A DNA stretch of 64,000 nt from Acidiphilium sp. PA (GCF_026191915.1 NZ_JAIMBY010000019.1:1-64000), one strand, 5' to 3'. Positions 1 to 8,558 are shown, counted from the stretch's first letter. Translations and numbers: made by a program. The notes: generated from the sequence alone by a model not told the origin.

Positions 1-85
1 ACTGCAATCATCCCCCAATTAGCCTCCTCACGCCCGCTGCGAGCGTTAGGGAGGGTGCTGACATCAAACGTCAGAGGGGTCGAAA

Positions 86-1084
86 TTGGACGCGATTTTC
101 GCCCCTCAGGGGGTCGTTATTGCAAGCGAATTTACATTCCTTGATCTGGCGCCGGTCACGGGCGACCTCGTGGAGTTCTGCCAGATGCTGCGCGGCGCGG
201 TCCGCCAGATCGCGAAGATCCCGACCTGTGTAGGTGTCGGTCCCAGTAAAACAATTGCAAAGGCCGCAAACAAACTCGCCAAATCCCGACCCGAACTGAA
301 TGGGGTGTGCGATCTGCGCGACGAGGCGGCGCGCGTGGCCCTGTATCAGGACCTCGGGATTGGCGAGGTCTGGGGGATCGGCGGCAAGACCGCTGAGAAG
401 CTTGCTGCCAGCGGCGTCCGGACCGTTGCGGATTTCCTGCGCCTCGATCCGCGCAAGGTGCGCGATATGATGTCTGTGGTGGGTGCGCGGGTGCAAGCGG
501 AATTGCGCGGCGTGTCGTGTCTGCCGCTGTCGCTGATGGCGCCGCAGCGCAAGGGCATCGCGGTGACGCGTAGTTTTGGCATGCCGATCACCGATTGGTG
601 GACGATGCGCGAGGCGGTGGCATCCTACGCGACCCGCGCCGGCGAGAAATTGCGCGAGCATGGTTTGCTCGCCAGCACGATGACGGTTCTGCTCCACACC
701 AACCCGCACAATGGCGATCCCTGGTACAGCAACCAGCATTCGGCGCGGATCGAGGCGACGAACGATACGACATCGTTGATTGGTGAGGCGATCCGCATGC
801 TGGAGCCGATGTGGCGTGCGGGGTTCCGGTATTCGAAGGCGGGGATCATGCTCGGCGAGTTGATCGACGCGGGCAGTCAGCCGGTGTCGCTGTTTCCGAC
901 CAGGGATCCTGTGCGGTCGGCGCGGGCGATGGCGGCGCTCGATGCGGTCAATGGCCGGTTCGGTCGTGACACGCTGCGTCCGCTCGCAACTGGGATTACG
1001 CGGACCTGGACAGCCAAGGCGATGAATTTGTCGCCCCGCTATACGACGCGGGTTGGCGAGATCCTGGTTGGAACCGCCTATTGA
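86..1084 (+). pseudogene. umuC: UmuC-type Y-family DNA polymerase, N-terminally truncated
   Basis: Residues about 35-330 match the fingers, thumb and little-finger region of UmuC, the translesion polymerase of DNA polymerase V: IPTCVGVGPSKTIAKAANKLAK, then the HhH segment around GIGEVWGIGGKTAEKL. Intact UmuC is about 420 residues and starts with a palm segment carrying the first catalytic Asp and, later, the SIDE(S/A)F Asp-Glu pair. Here the homology begins only at EFTFLDLAP, so the first Asp is absent and the Asp-Glu pair is disrupted. The only start in frame is a TTG at 86 without a good ribosome-binding site. I read it as a 5'-deleted, catalytically dead remnant. The deletion junction lies near 110-130. 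No umuD is visible. Confidence 0.8.
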
Positions 1085-1182
1085 GGGGACGCGCTCTCGA
1101 GGGGGCACTCCCGGTTTGATGGCCTTGGCGGGCCGCAAGGGGCTATGAACCGCACGCGATCAGCCGCTGGAGGGGAGGGACC

Positions 1183-2082
1183 ATGACCGAAGAGGAGGTG
1201 AAGCGGCTCGAGGAGATGGCGCGGACGCTCAGTGCCTCCGGTGCCTACCGCGTCCTGCGCAAGCTGGCACCCCGCTCGCCGGCCGCGGTCGAACCTGGCA
1301 CGCCAACCCGGCCAGGATTATTCGTCGATGTCGAAACCACCGGGCTCGATCCCGAAACCGATGAGATCATCGAGATCGCGATCGTGCCGTTCACCTATGC
1401 GCTTGACGGTCGGATCACCGATGTCGGCGAGCCCTTCCAGTCCTTTCGTGATCCCGGTCGCCCGATACCGCCCGAGGTGGTGGCCCTGACCGGCATTACC
1501 GATACCATGGTCACGAACCAGACGATTGATCTGACGACGGTGGAGGGAATGGTGGCCCCCGCCGCTCTCGTGGTCGCGCATAACGCGGCGTTTGATCGCC
1601 GTTTCATCGAGCGTCTATGTCCGGCCTTCGCGGGCAAGCCCTGGGCGTGCTCGATGACGGAGGTCGATTGGGTCGCGGAGGGGTTTGAGGGTCTGAAACT
1701 TGCCTATCTCGCGATGGGGGCAGGTTTCTTCTACGACCGGCACCGGGCAGCGAATGATTGCCTCGCGGCGATCGAGCTGCTGGCCCTGCCACTGCCGCAT
1801 TCGGGCACGATTGCGATGAGCCGTCTGCTCGATCGCGCCCGCGGCGTGACGTGGCGGATATGGGCCGAGGGTGCGCCGTTCGAGCTCAAGGATGATCTGA
1901 AACGCCGGGGTTATCGTTGGGGTGGTGACACGGGGTTCCGGCCGCGGACATGGTATATCGACGTTCCGGAGGCGAAGCAGTCCGATGAGATCGCCTATCT
2001 CAAGACCAAGGTTCTGGGTGCGGGTCGGGAACCATCGGTGCAGCGGATTACCGCCTACGACCGGTTCTCGAAACGTGGCTGA
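1183..2082 (+). CDS. DEDDh 3'-5' exonuclease (DnaQ/DNA Pol III epsilon-like)
   Basis: All three exonuclease motifs of the DEDDh superfamily are visible: ExoI with Asp49/Glu51 in FVDVETTGLD, ExoII in AHNAAFDRRF (about 132-141), and the terminal HRAANDCLA with His and Asp (about 186-194). The protein would remove nucleotides from DNA 3' ends. It has a helical N-terminal extension of about 40 residues and a C-terminal part of about 100 residues (KRRGYRWGGDTGFRPRTWY) common to stand-alone DnaQ-like proteins. The start at 1183 follows a purine-rich AGGGGAGGGA site. It lies 98 bp after the broken umuC and may serve DNA repair or processing on the element. It is not the chromosomal epsilon subunit by context. 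Confidence 0.85.
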   Translation: MTEEEVKRLEEMARTLSASGAYRVLRKLAPRSPAAVEPGTPTRPGLFVDVETTGLDPETDEIIEIAIVPFTYALDGRITDVGEPFQSFRDPGRPIPPEVVALTGITDTMVTNQTIDLTTVEGMVAPAALVVAHNAAFDRRFIERLCPAFAGKPWACSMTEVDWVAEGFEGLKLAYLAMGAGFFYDRHRAANDCLAAIELLALPLPHSGTIAMSRLLDRARGVTWRIWAEGAPFELKDDLKRRGYRWGGDTGFRPRTWYIDVPEAKQSDEIAYLKTKVLGAGREPSVQRITAYDRFSKRG

Positions 2083-2160
2083 ATCTGCGGCCGGCCAGCC
2101 GGATGCTTCAAGGATGTGAGGCTATCTCTCCCGGTTTGGCCCAGCCGTGTAGTCTGGATG

Positions 2161-2781
2161 TCAGATGGGCTTGCGGAGGACCAGATCGACAAACGCGCTC
2201 ATGCCGGTATGGCGGGGGCCTTCGTTCAGTTCCGTGATCTGGTCGGCGAGGTGGATCAGTTCAAAGCCTGGAAATGCCGCCAGCAGCAGGTCCACAGTAT
2301 AAAGATTTTCGACTTCAGGCGGGCCGCCGGTTTTGAATTCAAGCTGCTTTGGTGTGTAGCCGCGCAGGAAAATCCGGCCACCCGGCTTCGCCGTTTGTGC
2401 GATGCCGGCAAATGCCTTGGAGCGTGCGGCAGGGTCCAGGAATTGAAAGAAAATCCCGACCACCACGTCGTAGGCGTTCGGCGTCCATGGCCAGGTTTCT
2501 ATGTCATGCTCAACCATGTTCACCGAGACACGCCGCTCGTCGAAAAGTTTCTGAGCCTTGGCGATCGCGGTATCTGAAAAATCAAAACTTGTGACGTTCA
2601 TGCCAAGCTGCGCCAGATAGGCGCTGTTACGCCCTTCACCATCCGCAACCGAGAGCGCGGTATCGCCGGCCCGCAGTAAACTTTTGTGGCGTACCAGAAG
2701 TTCGCTGGGTTCCTTGCCGAAAATATAGTCGTCAATCGCGTAACGCTGATTCCAGGTCTCGCGTCTTGTCGCTTGGTCCAT
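2161..2781 (-). CDS. SAM-dependent class I methyltransferase (TehB-like small-molecule type)
   Basis: A 206-residue single-domain Rossmann methyltransferase. The start of motif I is modified as ALSVADGEGRNSAYLAQLG (42-60), followed by the acidic SAM-ribose strand VTSFDFSD, then DVVVGIFFQF (motif IV) and the KPGGRIFLRGY strand. This order is typical of TehB/UbiE-like enzymes acting on small molecules; the substrate cannot be told from sequence. It is convergent with the DnaQ-like gene and divergent from the ATP-grasp gene, so it is a separate transcription unit. Start at 2781 follows a GAAAACGCAAC leader with no strong Shine-Dalgarno site. Confidence 0.8.
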   Translation of the reverse strand: MDQATRRETWNQRYAIDDYIFGKEPSELLVRHKSLLRAGDTALSVADGEGRNSAYLAQLGMNVTSFDFSDTAIAKAQKLFDERRVSVNMVEHDIETWPWTPNAYDVVVGIFFQFLDPAARSKAFAGIAQTAKPGGRIFLRGYTPKQLEFKTGGPPEVENLYTVDLLLAAFPGFELIHLADQITELNEGPRHTGMSAFVDLVLRKPI

Positions 2782-3011
2782 GTTGCGTTTTCTCCATGAG
2801 CGAAAGAGCCGCTCGCCTTCTCGCGGTGATAGCTAAACCTGAAACCGTATGGAATGTTGGGGGCACAATTCTCGTCGGCCGCACCTGATGTTTCGGTCAT
2901 GTGAGAGCATCGATCAAGCGCCGCATGGTTGCTGGATCGACGGCACCGGCGACCAGCGTCAGCCCGACGAATGCCGGGAGACTTGGACACCTCGCATTGC
3001 CGCACCGCTTG

Positions 3012-3078
3012 CCCCGACAATCCCCGTCCGCCCCAATCCCCGTCCGCCCCAATCCCCGTGCGCCCCAATCCCCGTGCG
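3012..3078. repeat. 16-bp tandem repeat in the 2782-3177 intergenic region
   Basis: Three consecutive copies of CCCCAATCCCCGTSCG occupy 3031-3046, 3047-3062 and 3063-3078, preceded by a degenerate copy at 3012-3030. The rest of the 396-bp gap between the divergent methyltransferase and ATP-grasp genes shows no convincing gene; it must hold both promoters. Copy-number variation between strains is likely for such an array. Confidence 0.9.
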
Positions 3079-3132
3079 CCCCTGCATTCCATCATCACCG
3101 AAACGTGAACCGGCGGGTGCGGTTTGCATTAT

Positions 3133-3147
3133 GCACTTGCGATCCGG
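3133..3147 (+). promoter_or_regulatory. Shared leader motif upstream of the ATP-grasp gene
   Basis: GCACTTGCGATCCGG, preceded by TTAT, matches the recurring ASTKGCRAT motif also seen upstream of 5869, 9679, 17872, 19995, 27231 and 39430. It lies 31 nt before the start codon at 3178. Role (operator or untranslated-leader element) is inferred. Confidence 0.4.
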
Positions 3148-3177
3148 CTCGCAATGCTTCCGGCTGGAGGTGTTGTG

Positions 3178-4329
3178 ATGGAACTCGCGCTAGCCAATTC
3201 CCGACCCTACGGGGCGGATGCCGTCCCGATTGCGGGCAAACTGCCGACTGTCGATATTCGAGCCGCGTTGCCGCATGCCGCGCCAACGCTGGGCGGGCTG
3301 ATGCGCCTGTTGGTGTCGACCTATCGTTTGAGTCGTGGTCCGGGTCGATTGATGCCGGTGGAGTTCTTGCAGCATCGGCTGTGGGATCGCGAGCTGATGT
3401 CGGGCGATCAAGCACGTTTTGTGGGGCTTGCCGCGCAGGGTTTGTTTCATCGCACGACCTGCGATTACGGCTGGCGCGCTGTTGCCGATGACAAGCTCAT
3501 CGCGCAAGCGACCTTGTCGGCAGCCGGTATTGCCGCCGTCCCCGAAATAACCGGGGTCGCACATCCGACCCGGGGCCTGGATGGTGCCGCGGCGTTGCGG
3601 TCGATCGATGATGTTGTCGGGTTCCTGCGCGATCCGTCACAGTATCCGTTGGTCGCCAAACCTATCGATGGCGTGTTTAGCGTTGGGGTGATCCACGCGG
3701 TATCGGTCGATCCGACGTCCGACACGATCCGCGGTGTCACCGACGCCACCGTGCCGCTACCGGCTGTCGCAACCCGCATCCTCAATTATCGGGGCGGGTA
3801 TCTGATCCAGCGCGCCCTCCTGCCTCCAACTGAACTGGGCCGGGTGTCGGGTGGACGGCTTTGCACGGTTCGAGTGCTGGTGTTGCTCACGGATGCCGGC
3901 CCGGTCATCCATCGCGCCGCCCTGAAAATCCCGATCCGGGCGAACGAGGCGGACAATTACTGGCGGGAGGGCAACCGGCTTGGCGCGATCGACCTCGTCA
4001 CGGGTGAGGTAACGCGGGTGATGACGGGGAAAGCGACGTCGTTGCGGCGCGATCCGATCCATCCCGATACGGGGTGCGCGATCGAGGGGGTCATCGTCCC
4101 GGACTGGAACGATCTCCGATCCCTGGTCACGCGGGCCGCGCCATTGTTTCCGGGGATCAGGACGCAATCCTGGGACGTCGCGATCACCGACCACGGGCCG
4201 ATTTTGCTTGAGCTGAACTGGGGTGGTGATCTTTACCTGCATCAGATCGCCCACGGCGCGGGTGTGCTCGACGATGCCTATTGCTCGCATCTTCGCGCCT
4301 GTGGGTTTCAGGGACGGCTGCCGGGGTAG
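3178..4329 (+). CDS. ATP-grasp fold protein (sugar-transfer-associated ATP-grasp-like)
   Basis: A 383-residue protein with an ATP-grasp signature: the lysine strand YPLVAKPIDGVFSVGV (ATP binding, flexible loop) and, near the C-terminus, the metal-binding acidic/Asn strand PILLELNWGGDLYLHQ. The region FVGLAAQGLFHRTTCDYGWRAVADDKLIAQATLSAAGI before the lysine resembles the family found beside sugar-transfer genes. Such enzymes ligate a carboxylate to an amine or hydroxyl using ATP; the substrate here is unknown. The start at 3178 is preferred over 3124 because GGAGG lies 8 nt upstream. The next gene follows after only the GGGGAA repeat. An ATP-grasp enzyme is unexpected beside conjugation genes. 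Confidence 0.6.
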   Translation: MELALANSRPYGADAVPIAGKLPTVDIRAALPHAAPTLGGLMRLLVSTYRLSRGPGRLMPVEFLQHRLWDRELMSGDQARFVGLAAQGLFHRTTCDYGWRAVADDKLIAQATLSAAGIAAVPEITGVAHPTRGLDGAAALRSIDDVVGFLRDPSQYPLVAKPIDGVFSVGVIHAVSVDPTSDTIRGVTDATVPLPAVATRILNYRGGYLIQRALLPPTELGRVSGGRLCTVRVLVLLTDAGPVIHRAALKIPIRANEADNYWREGNRLGAIDLVTGEVTRVMTGKATSLRRDPIHPDTGCAIEGVIVPDWNDLRSLVTRAAPLFPGIRTQSWDVAITDHGPILLELNWGGDLYLHQIAHGAGVLDDAYCSHLRACGFQGRLPG

Positions 4330-4339
4330 GTGAGGGCGA

Positions 4340-4374
4340 GGGGAAGGGGAAGGGGAAGGGGAAGGGGAAGGGGG
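4340..4374 (+). repeat. GGGGAA hexanucleotide repeat forming a Shine-Dalgarno region
   Basis: Five perfect GGGGAA units (4340-4369) run into GGGGG and then AG-ATG at 4377. Together they fill the gap between the ATP-grasp stop codon (4327-4329) and the next start codon. Each unit resembles a ribosome-binding site, so copy number could alter translation strength. Confidence 0.9.
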
Positions 4375-4376
4375 AG

Positions 4377-5759
4377 ATGCTCTCGATCGCGCCGAAAGGA
4401 AAGACCAGTCCTGCGACGCCGTTGTCGCGGCGCGAGGATCAGTTAGTGCGTCGCGCGTTCGGGCGCTATGCGGTGTTTGCGGAGCGTGTGCCTGCGGCCG
4501 ATATCATCAAGCGCGTCCAGGACTCCGGCCCCGGTCACTGGATCCTGTGCGACTGCCTCGGCAGTGCTGGCGAGGACCGGCCACCCGCGCTGGTACCGGT
4601 CGCGTCGAGCCATATTCGTCGTCATACCAATGTCTGCTGGCCGCCGCATGCACCGGACTGCGATTTCTTCCGCGAGCCGGAGGAGCAGAAACACGTCACG
4701 GCGAGTTTCCGGCTGGGAGATCAACCGCCCTGTCTGATCAAGGGTTATGCCGTGGAACCCGTGGAGTACCGGGTTCACCTCTCCGGTGTGAGCCATGCCG
4801 AGGAGCGTTCCCCGCTTGCCCGCCTGCTCCTCGGGTTGGTTGAAGAAGCTGGCTTGCAGCGTGTGCGCCCCGGCTGGGTCGCGGGTGATCTCGCTTGCCA
4901 GTATCGCGCGCTGCGTCAGGCGGCGAAGCAGATTGAACTCGCCGACAAGGTGTACCTACGCCCGTATCTCGAGACCTATGCGCCGCAGTATGAGGCCTTT
5001 CGTCTGCGCATCGAGGAAACGCCGGCGAAGAAATTCCGCAAATCCCGCCCGCATGGGATTTTCATCACCGCGGCGCGGTCGATTTCCGAGGGTATGATTG
5101 AACCGATGGAGGGGATTTCGATTCCGGTCATCGGGCGGCTCTCGATCTTCGGCGAGATCGAGGGTCATGGCAGAATCCACGACGCGGCGGCGCGGCGGCC
5201 ACCTTATCTGGTGGCGGCTCTGGTCGCGCGGCCCGACAAGGACAGTCCTGCCGCGATCCTGCGCGCCTATGCCCATCCGGTTGCCTCCCGTTCGCATCTC
5301 TTGCTGCTCGATAGCGACAACGAGCGCTTGACCTTGCACAATCTGATCGACCTGCAGGGATGGCTGGCCAGGGCGCGGAACGTGTTGATGACGATCGAGA
5401 AGCCGCAATTCGATCTCGGGCCCGAATTCAACCCGGCTGCACCGGACGCGAGTGCTGACGCGCGGCCGCCGATCATTCCGGATTTCGTGGTGAGGGCGAA
5501 AGCGGCGAATGGGCGCGAGGCCACGGTGATCGTCGAGACCATGGGTTATGACGATGACCGCTATCTCGAACGCAAGCGCCATGTTCATCCGCTGATGAGA
5601 GCGGCGCTTGGTGGCGCGCCGATCGTCCTGCATCATCCGCGTCGCGCAGGATCGAAGGTCACGCCGGACGACAAGGAGTTCAAGCGGCTCCTGCTCCGTT
5701 CGCTCTTCCAGCAGATCGATCCGCCCGGCGATCGGCCGCTCCAGCAGGCATCTGCGTAG
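4377..5759 (+). CDS. Conserved hypothetical protein, possible C-terminal PD-(D/E)XK-like nuclease fold
   Basis: The 460-residue product has no family I can name. The N-terminal half carries scattered cysteines and histidines (WILCDCLG; HTNVCWPPHAPDCDFF). The C-terminal third contains IPDFVVRAK, then VIVETMGYDDDRYLERKR. This Asp...Glu-x-Met...Lys spacing could form a PD-(D/E)XK nuclease site; that is inference. The start at 4377 follows the GGGGAA repeat. A longer in-frame form from 4281 would read through the repeat as (Gly-Lys)n, which I think is not translated. It is probably co-transcribed with the ATP-grasp gene. Confidence 0.55.
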   Translation: MLSIAPKGKTSPATPLSRREDQLVRRAFGRYAVFAERVPAADIIKRVQDSGPGHWILCDCLGSAGEDRPPALVPVASSHIRRHTNVCWPPHAPDCDFFREPEEQKHVTASFRLGDQPPCLIKGYAVEPVEYRVHLSGVSHAEERSPLARLLLGLVEEAGLQRVRPGWVAGDLACQYRALRQAAKQIELADKVYLRPYLETYAPQYEAFRLRIEETPAKKFRKSRPHGIFITAARSISEGMIEPMEGISIPVIGRLSIFGEIEGHGRIHDAAARRPPYLVAALVARPDKDSPAAILRAYAHPVASRSHLLLLDSDNERLTLHNLIDLQGWLARARNVLMTIEKPQFDLGPEFNPAAPDASADARPPIIPDFVVRAKAANGREATVIVETMGYDDDRYLERKRHVHPLMRAALGGAPIVLHHPRRAGSKVTPDDKEFKRLLLRSLFQQIDPPGDRPLQQASA

Positions 5760-5820
5760 TCGGGCATCTGCCGTTGCGGGCTTCACGATAAAGTGAAGAT
5801 CTTCCCCTCTCTGACCTGTA

Positions 5821-5836
5821 CGCAGTTGCAATCGCG
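5821..5836 (+). promoter_or_regulatory. Shared leader motif upstream of the TrbB-like gene
   Basis: CGCAGTTGCAATCGCG matches the recurring ASTKGCRAT motif and ends 33 nt before the start at 5869. A small inverted repeat, CTTCAC/GTGAAG at 5781-5798, lies just upstream. Confidence 0.4.
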
Positions 5837-5846
5837 GTCGCGAAGC

Positions 5847-5862
5847 TCTCCGGCGAAGGAGA
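5847..5862 (+). promoter_or_regulatory. Hairpin covering the ribosome-binding site of the TrbB-like gene
   Basis: TCTCC (5847-5851) pairs with GGAGA (5858-5862) across the loop GGCGAA. The 3' arm contains the AAGGAG Shine-Dalgarno sequence 7 nt before ATG 5869. Confidence 0.45.
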
Positions 5863-5868
5863 TTGATC

Positions 5869-7182
5869 ATGCGTGTTGCTTTAGCTGTTTTCCTGGCGGG
5901 TCTGCCTGGTCTGGCAATCGCGGCGTCGGGTCCCGATTGTGCGGTTTCGTCTGCGAGCCTGGGGCAGGTGGCGTCGACCCATCCTCTGGCGTTGCCCACC
6001 TATCCCGCGCCGGTGATGCCCACCGCGAACCGGACGGTACTGGCGTCGCCGACCAAGGTGCCGCTCAAGACGAAACCGGCGTCGCCACCCTCAGCGCCTC
6101 CGACGCAGTTGGTTCACGCCGTCGATCCACCCCTGACACCCTCCGTCGCCGCTTTACCGGCGGCCCAGCCTGTTGTGGCGCCACCGTCCGCGCCAACACC
6201 AACACCAACGCCAACAGCAGCGCCCGCAACGACACCAGGATCACAGGCGGCACCGGTTCTCCATTCGGTTCGTGACCTGCCGATGCCCGCCGGGGTCAAG
6301 CGGATCCCGACCGCCGAGGTCGCCGCGGTCCCTGCGCTACGCCAGATCGCCTCTCATGGGGCGAAGCTCTACGATATCGGCACGGTGGACGGGATGCGGG
6401 GCGTTTTTGCCCGGAGCGGGCCGCTGTTTTCCGTCTTCTACATTGCCCCCGATGGCCGTTCGGAGATCCAGGGTGAGATGTGGAGCGACCACGGCAAGAA
6501 CATCACCCTGCGCCAGGTGGCCGCCATTCCGGGTGTGCTGCCTACGGTGACGATCGGTCGGATCGGCAAGCATCAGCCGGTTACCCATGCCTTCGTCCAC
6601 CACAGCGGTCCGTCTGCTGTCGTTCCCGCGACGGCTACGGTTCCAACCCGTACGACCAAATCAACACCCCCGGATGCCCCCCTCCCGGTTCCGGCTACCT
6701 CGGCGCAGAAGGCGAAGGAGGTCGCCTCGGTATTCCGGATGCTGCGGTCGACCGACCACGGGACCGTCGGACCGGCGAACGCTCCACATCTCTGGATGCT
6801 GATCGATCCGATGTGCATCCATTCGATCCACGCGATGCAGGCGTTGGCTCCCTATGTGAACGCGGGAAAACTCCGCCTGAGCGTCATTCCGTTGTCGATC
6901 CTGGATTACGAGGACAAGGGGGAGAGCACATTGAAGGCGAAAGTGATGGTCAGCCGCGCACCGACCCGGATGGTCGCCGACTGGATCGACAAGGGGTTGC
7001 CGGAGACCGCCAGCGCTGGCGCTACGGCGCGGCTGGCCCGCAACATGGCGGTGGCGCACGACATAGGGTTGACCGGCACGCCGACCTTGCTGTGGCACAC
7101 GCGTGATGGGCTGATCGGCCGGAGCGATGGCAATCCGGGCGATCTTGCCGCGATCGTCGCGTCCCTCCCACCGCCGACCTGA
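5869..7182 (+). CDS. DsbC/TrbB-like thioredoxin-fold periplasmic protein of the conjugation system
   Basis: Signal peptide MRVALAVFLAGLPGLAIAAS is followed by a long Pro/Ala/Thr-rich spacer (to about residue 135), a DsbC-like dimerisation-type segment (SHGAKLYDIGTVDGMRGVFARS...), a second linker and a thioredoxin-fold domain (VFRMLRSTDHGTVGPANAPHLWMLIDPMCIHS ... IGLTGTPTLLW). The cis-proline GTPT is kept. The active-site CxxC is CIHS, so the second cysteine is missing and oxidoreductase activity is doubtful; a chaperone or isomerase role is possible. IncI plasmids encode a comparable protein, TrbB. ATG 5869 has AAGGAG 7 nt upstream, favouring it over TTG 5863. Confidence 0.65.
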   Translation: MRVALAVFLAGLPGLAIAASGPDCAVSSASLGQVASTHPLALPTYPAPVMPTANRTVLASPTKVPLKTKPASPPSAPPTQLVHAVDPPLTPSVAALPAAQPVVAPPSAPTPTPTPTAAPATTPGSQAAPVLHSVRDLPMPAGVKRIPTAEVAAVPALRQIASHGAKLYDIGTVDGMRGVFARSGPLFSVFYIAPDGRSEIQGEMWSDHGKNITLRQVAAIPGVLPTVTIGRIGKHQPVTHAFVHHSGPSAVVPATATVPTRTTKSTPPDAPLPVPATSAQKAKEVASVFRMLRSTDHGTVGPANAPHLWMLIDPMCIHSIHAMQALAPYVNAGKLRLSVIPLSILDYEDKGESTLKAKVMVSRAPTRMVADWIDKGLPETASAGATARLARNMAVAHDIGLTGTPTLLWHTRDGLIGRSDGNPGDLAAIVASLPPPT

Positions 7183-7298
7183 TCGGCGCGCAGCATGACG
7201 CGCAAACGGGCGCGCGCCGGAGAGAGCCAGGCGAGGAAGCCGGTCGGGCGCCCCCCCAACGGACACCATCATCCCCCTGAACAATTGGAGTTGCCTTT

Positions 7299-7619
7299 AT
7301 GGACGAGCCTCAATTCCCCGATCCGCGTGATGCCGAAGCCTGGATCGAGCGACACGGTTGGGACGCCCTCACCATATTCCGGATCCCTCGCTCCGGACGA
7401 CGCCTCCAGGGAATGACGGCGCGGATGGTCGAAGCCTTATGCAATCCCACCAACAGCGACTGGTTGAGGCGTGGCATCATCAGTTCTTCGGCGCGGGATG
7501 CGCTGGATGCCGCGCGGGATGCGTCGCATCTGGCGACATTGCTGGATGAGCGCCTCGATCGCGTATTCGCGGCCCATCCCGGCCGCGCGGTGGACATCAA
7601 TAGAAGACAGGAGGGGTGA
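7299..7619 (+). CDS. Hypothetical small helical protein
   Basis: A 106-residue soluble, mostly helical protein (ALDAARDASHLATLLDERLDRVF) of unknown family. Its stop codon abuts the ATG at 7620, so it is probably translationally coupled to the IcmV/TraX-like gene. A GGAG lies about 10 nt before ATG 7299. The preceding 116 bp after the TrbB-like gene shows nothing clear. Confidence 0.6.
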   Translation: MDEPQFPDPRDAEAWIERHGWDALTIFRIPRSGRRLQGMTARMVEALCNPTNSDWLRRGIISSSARDALDAARDASHLATLLDERLDRVFAAHPGRAVDINRRQEG

Positions 7620-8165
7620 ATGGCGCGGAAGGGGCAGACCGGAAGCCGGTCGAAGGACGGCAAGGATCCGAACCAGGCGGCGGGTATGTTCAAGCGGGCG
7701 TTCCGGTGGGGGGTTAGTCCGAACGCGATATTCGGGACCGATGAGATCCGGACGAACGCCCGCTATATTGGCGACATGTGGTCGGACATTCAGAGGGTAC
7801 CGCCGCATCGTCGGCGCCGGCTGACACCGGAGGGGACGTACGATATCGTCGCGATGGCGTTCGATTATGGCAGATCCCCGGACCAGATCCGGATGATGAT
7901 GGCGAACTCGCGGGTGATTGCGGCGCGGGCGAGCCGGATTTACCTGGTGTCGGGGATCCTGCTGCTGTTGTACTGGGCCTATCGGGTGATGGTCTCGCCG
8001 GTCGGTCTCGGAAATCTCTTCTATGTCCTGCTGGTGCTGGCGATGGGCGTATGGTTTCTCGTACTCTCGTTTTTCAAGGCGATGGAGAATTGGCGTTTGC
8101 GAACCCAACGACCCGGCACCTTCGCCGAGTTTCTGCACACGGAGGACAGCTGGTGGCCGCGGTGA
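7620..8165 (+). CDS. IcmV/TraX-like inner-membrane protein
   Basis: The 181-residue protein has a polar N-terminal half and two adjacent membrane segments: LVSGILLLLYWAYRVMV (about 102-118) and FYVLLVLAMGVWFLVLSFF (about 132-150). A short cytoplasmic tail WRLRTQRPGTFAEFL follows. Size, hairpin topology and location in a type IVB locus fit IcmV of Legionella and TraX of IncI plasmids, which sit in the inner membrane near DotA/TraY. Sequence similarity alone is weak, so the name is tentative. Confidence 0.5.
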   Translation: MARKGQTGSRSKDGKDPNQAAGMFKRAFRWGVSPNAIFGTDEIRTNARYIGDMWSDIQRVPPHRRRRLTPEGTYDIVAMAFDYGRSPDQIRMMMANSRVIAARASRIYLVSGILLLLYWAYRVMVSPVGLGNLFYVLLVLAMGVWFLVLSFFKAMENWRLRTQRPGTFAEFLHTEDSWWPR

Positions 8166-8342
8166 CCGCGATGGGCGGGGCAGGGGTTGTGGACCGGGTC
8201 ATCCTGCCGGCAGCGCTGATCCTTTCGAGGAAACGCATCCCGCCGCCCTGAGCCGGATCGACGCGGCGATTGCCGAGACCGCGCGGCACCTTTCCCATTT
8301 ACGTTCCTCTCCACCGAAAGCCCCGCGATCGGCGTCTCGTCC

Positions 8343-8558
8343 GTGAGTCTTTACGGGGAGGCGATCGCCGCGATGCGGCGGATCGTTCTGCTTGATGACA
8401 GGGTGACCCAGTTAGCGGAACAGAATCGCGACCTGACCGTGGTGGTGCAGGACCTCCGCGATCGGGTCAGCAGGCTCGAAGGGATGATTGCGGGAATGAC
8501 GGTCAGCCCGGTTTCGAACCGGCCGCGCCGGTTACCGCCGTGGGGAAAGACCGACTGA
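8343..8558 (+). CDS. Small coiled-coil protein
   Basis: Residues about 15-50 (IVLLDDRVTQLAEQNRDLTVVVQDLRDRVSRLEGMI) form a clear heptad-repeat coiled coil in a 71-residue protein. A GTG start at 8343 lacks a ribosome-binding site; ATG 8373 has GGGGAGG about 11 nt upstream and may be the true start. The 177-bp gap after the IcmV-like gene has no gene I can support. It converges with the DNA methylase gene. Confidence 0.5.
   Translation: MSLYGEAIAAMRRIVLLDDRVTQLAEQNRDLTVVVQDLRDRVSRLEGMIAGMTVSPVSNRPRRLPPWGKTD

Noticed and set aside
3012-3078. CRISPR-like array
   Set aside because: The units are contiguous 16-bp tandem repeats without spacers and there are no cas genes.
8023-8346. Possible gene overlapping the end of the IcmV-like gene and coupled (GTGA) to the 8343 gene
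   Set aside because: The final 40 residues look helical, but no ATG, GTG or TTG start exists in frame after 8023 and the first half is an out-of-frame shadow of the IcmV-like gene.
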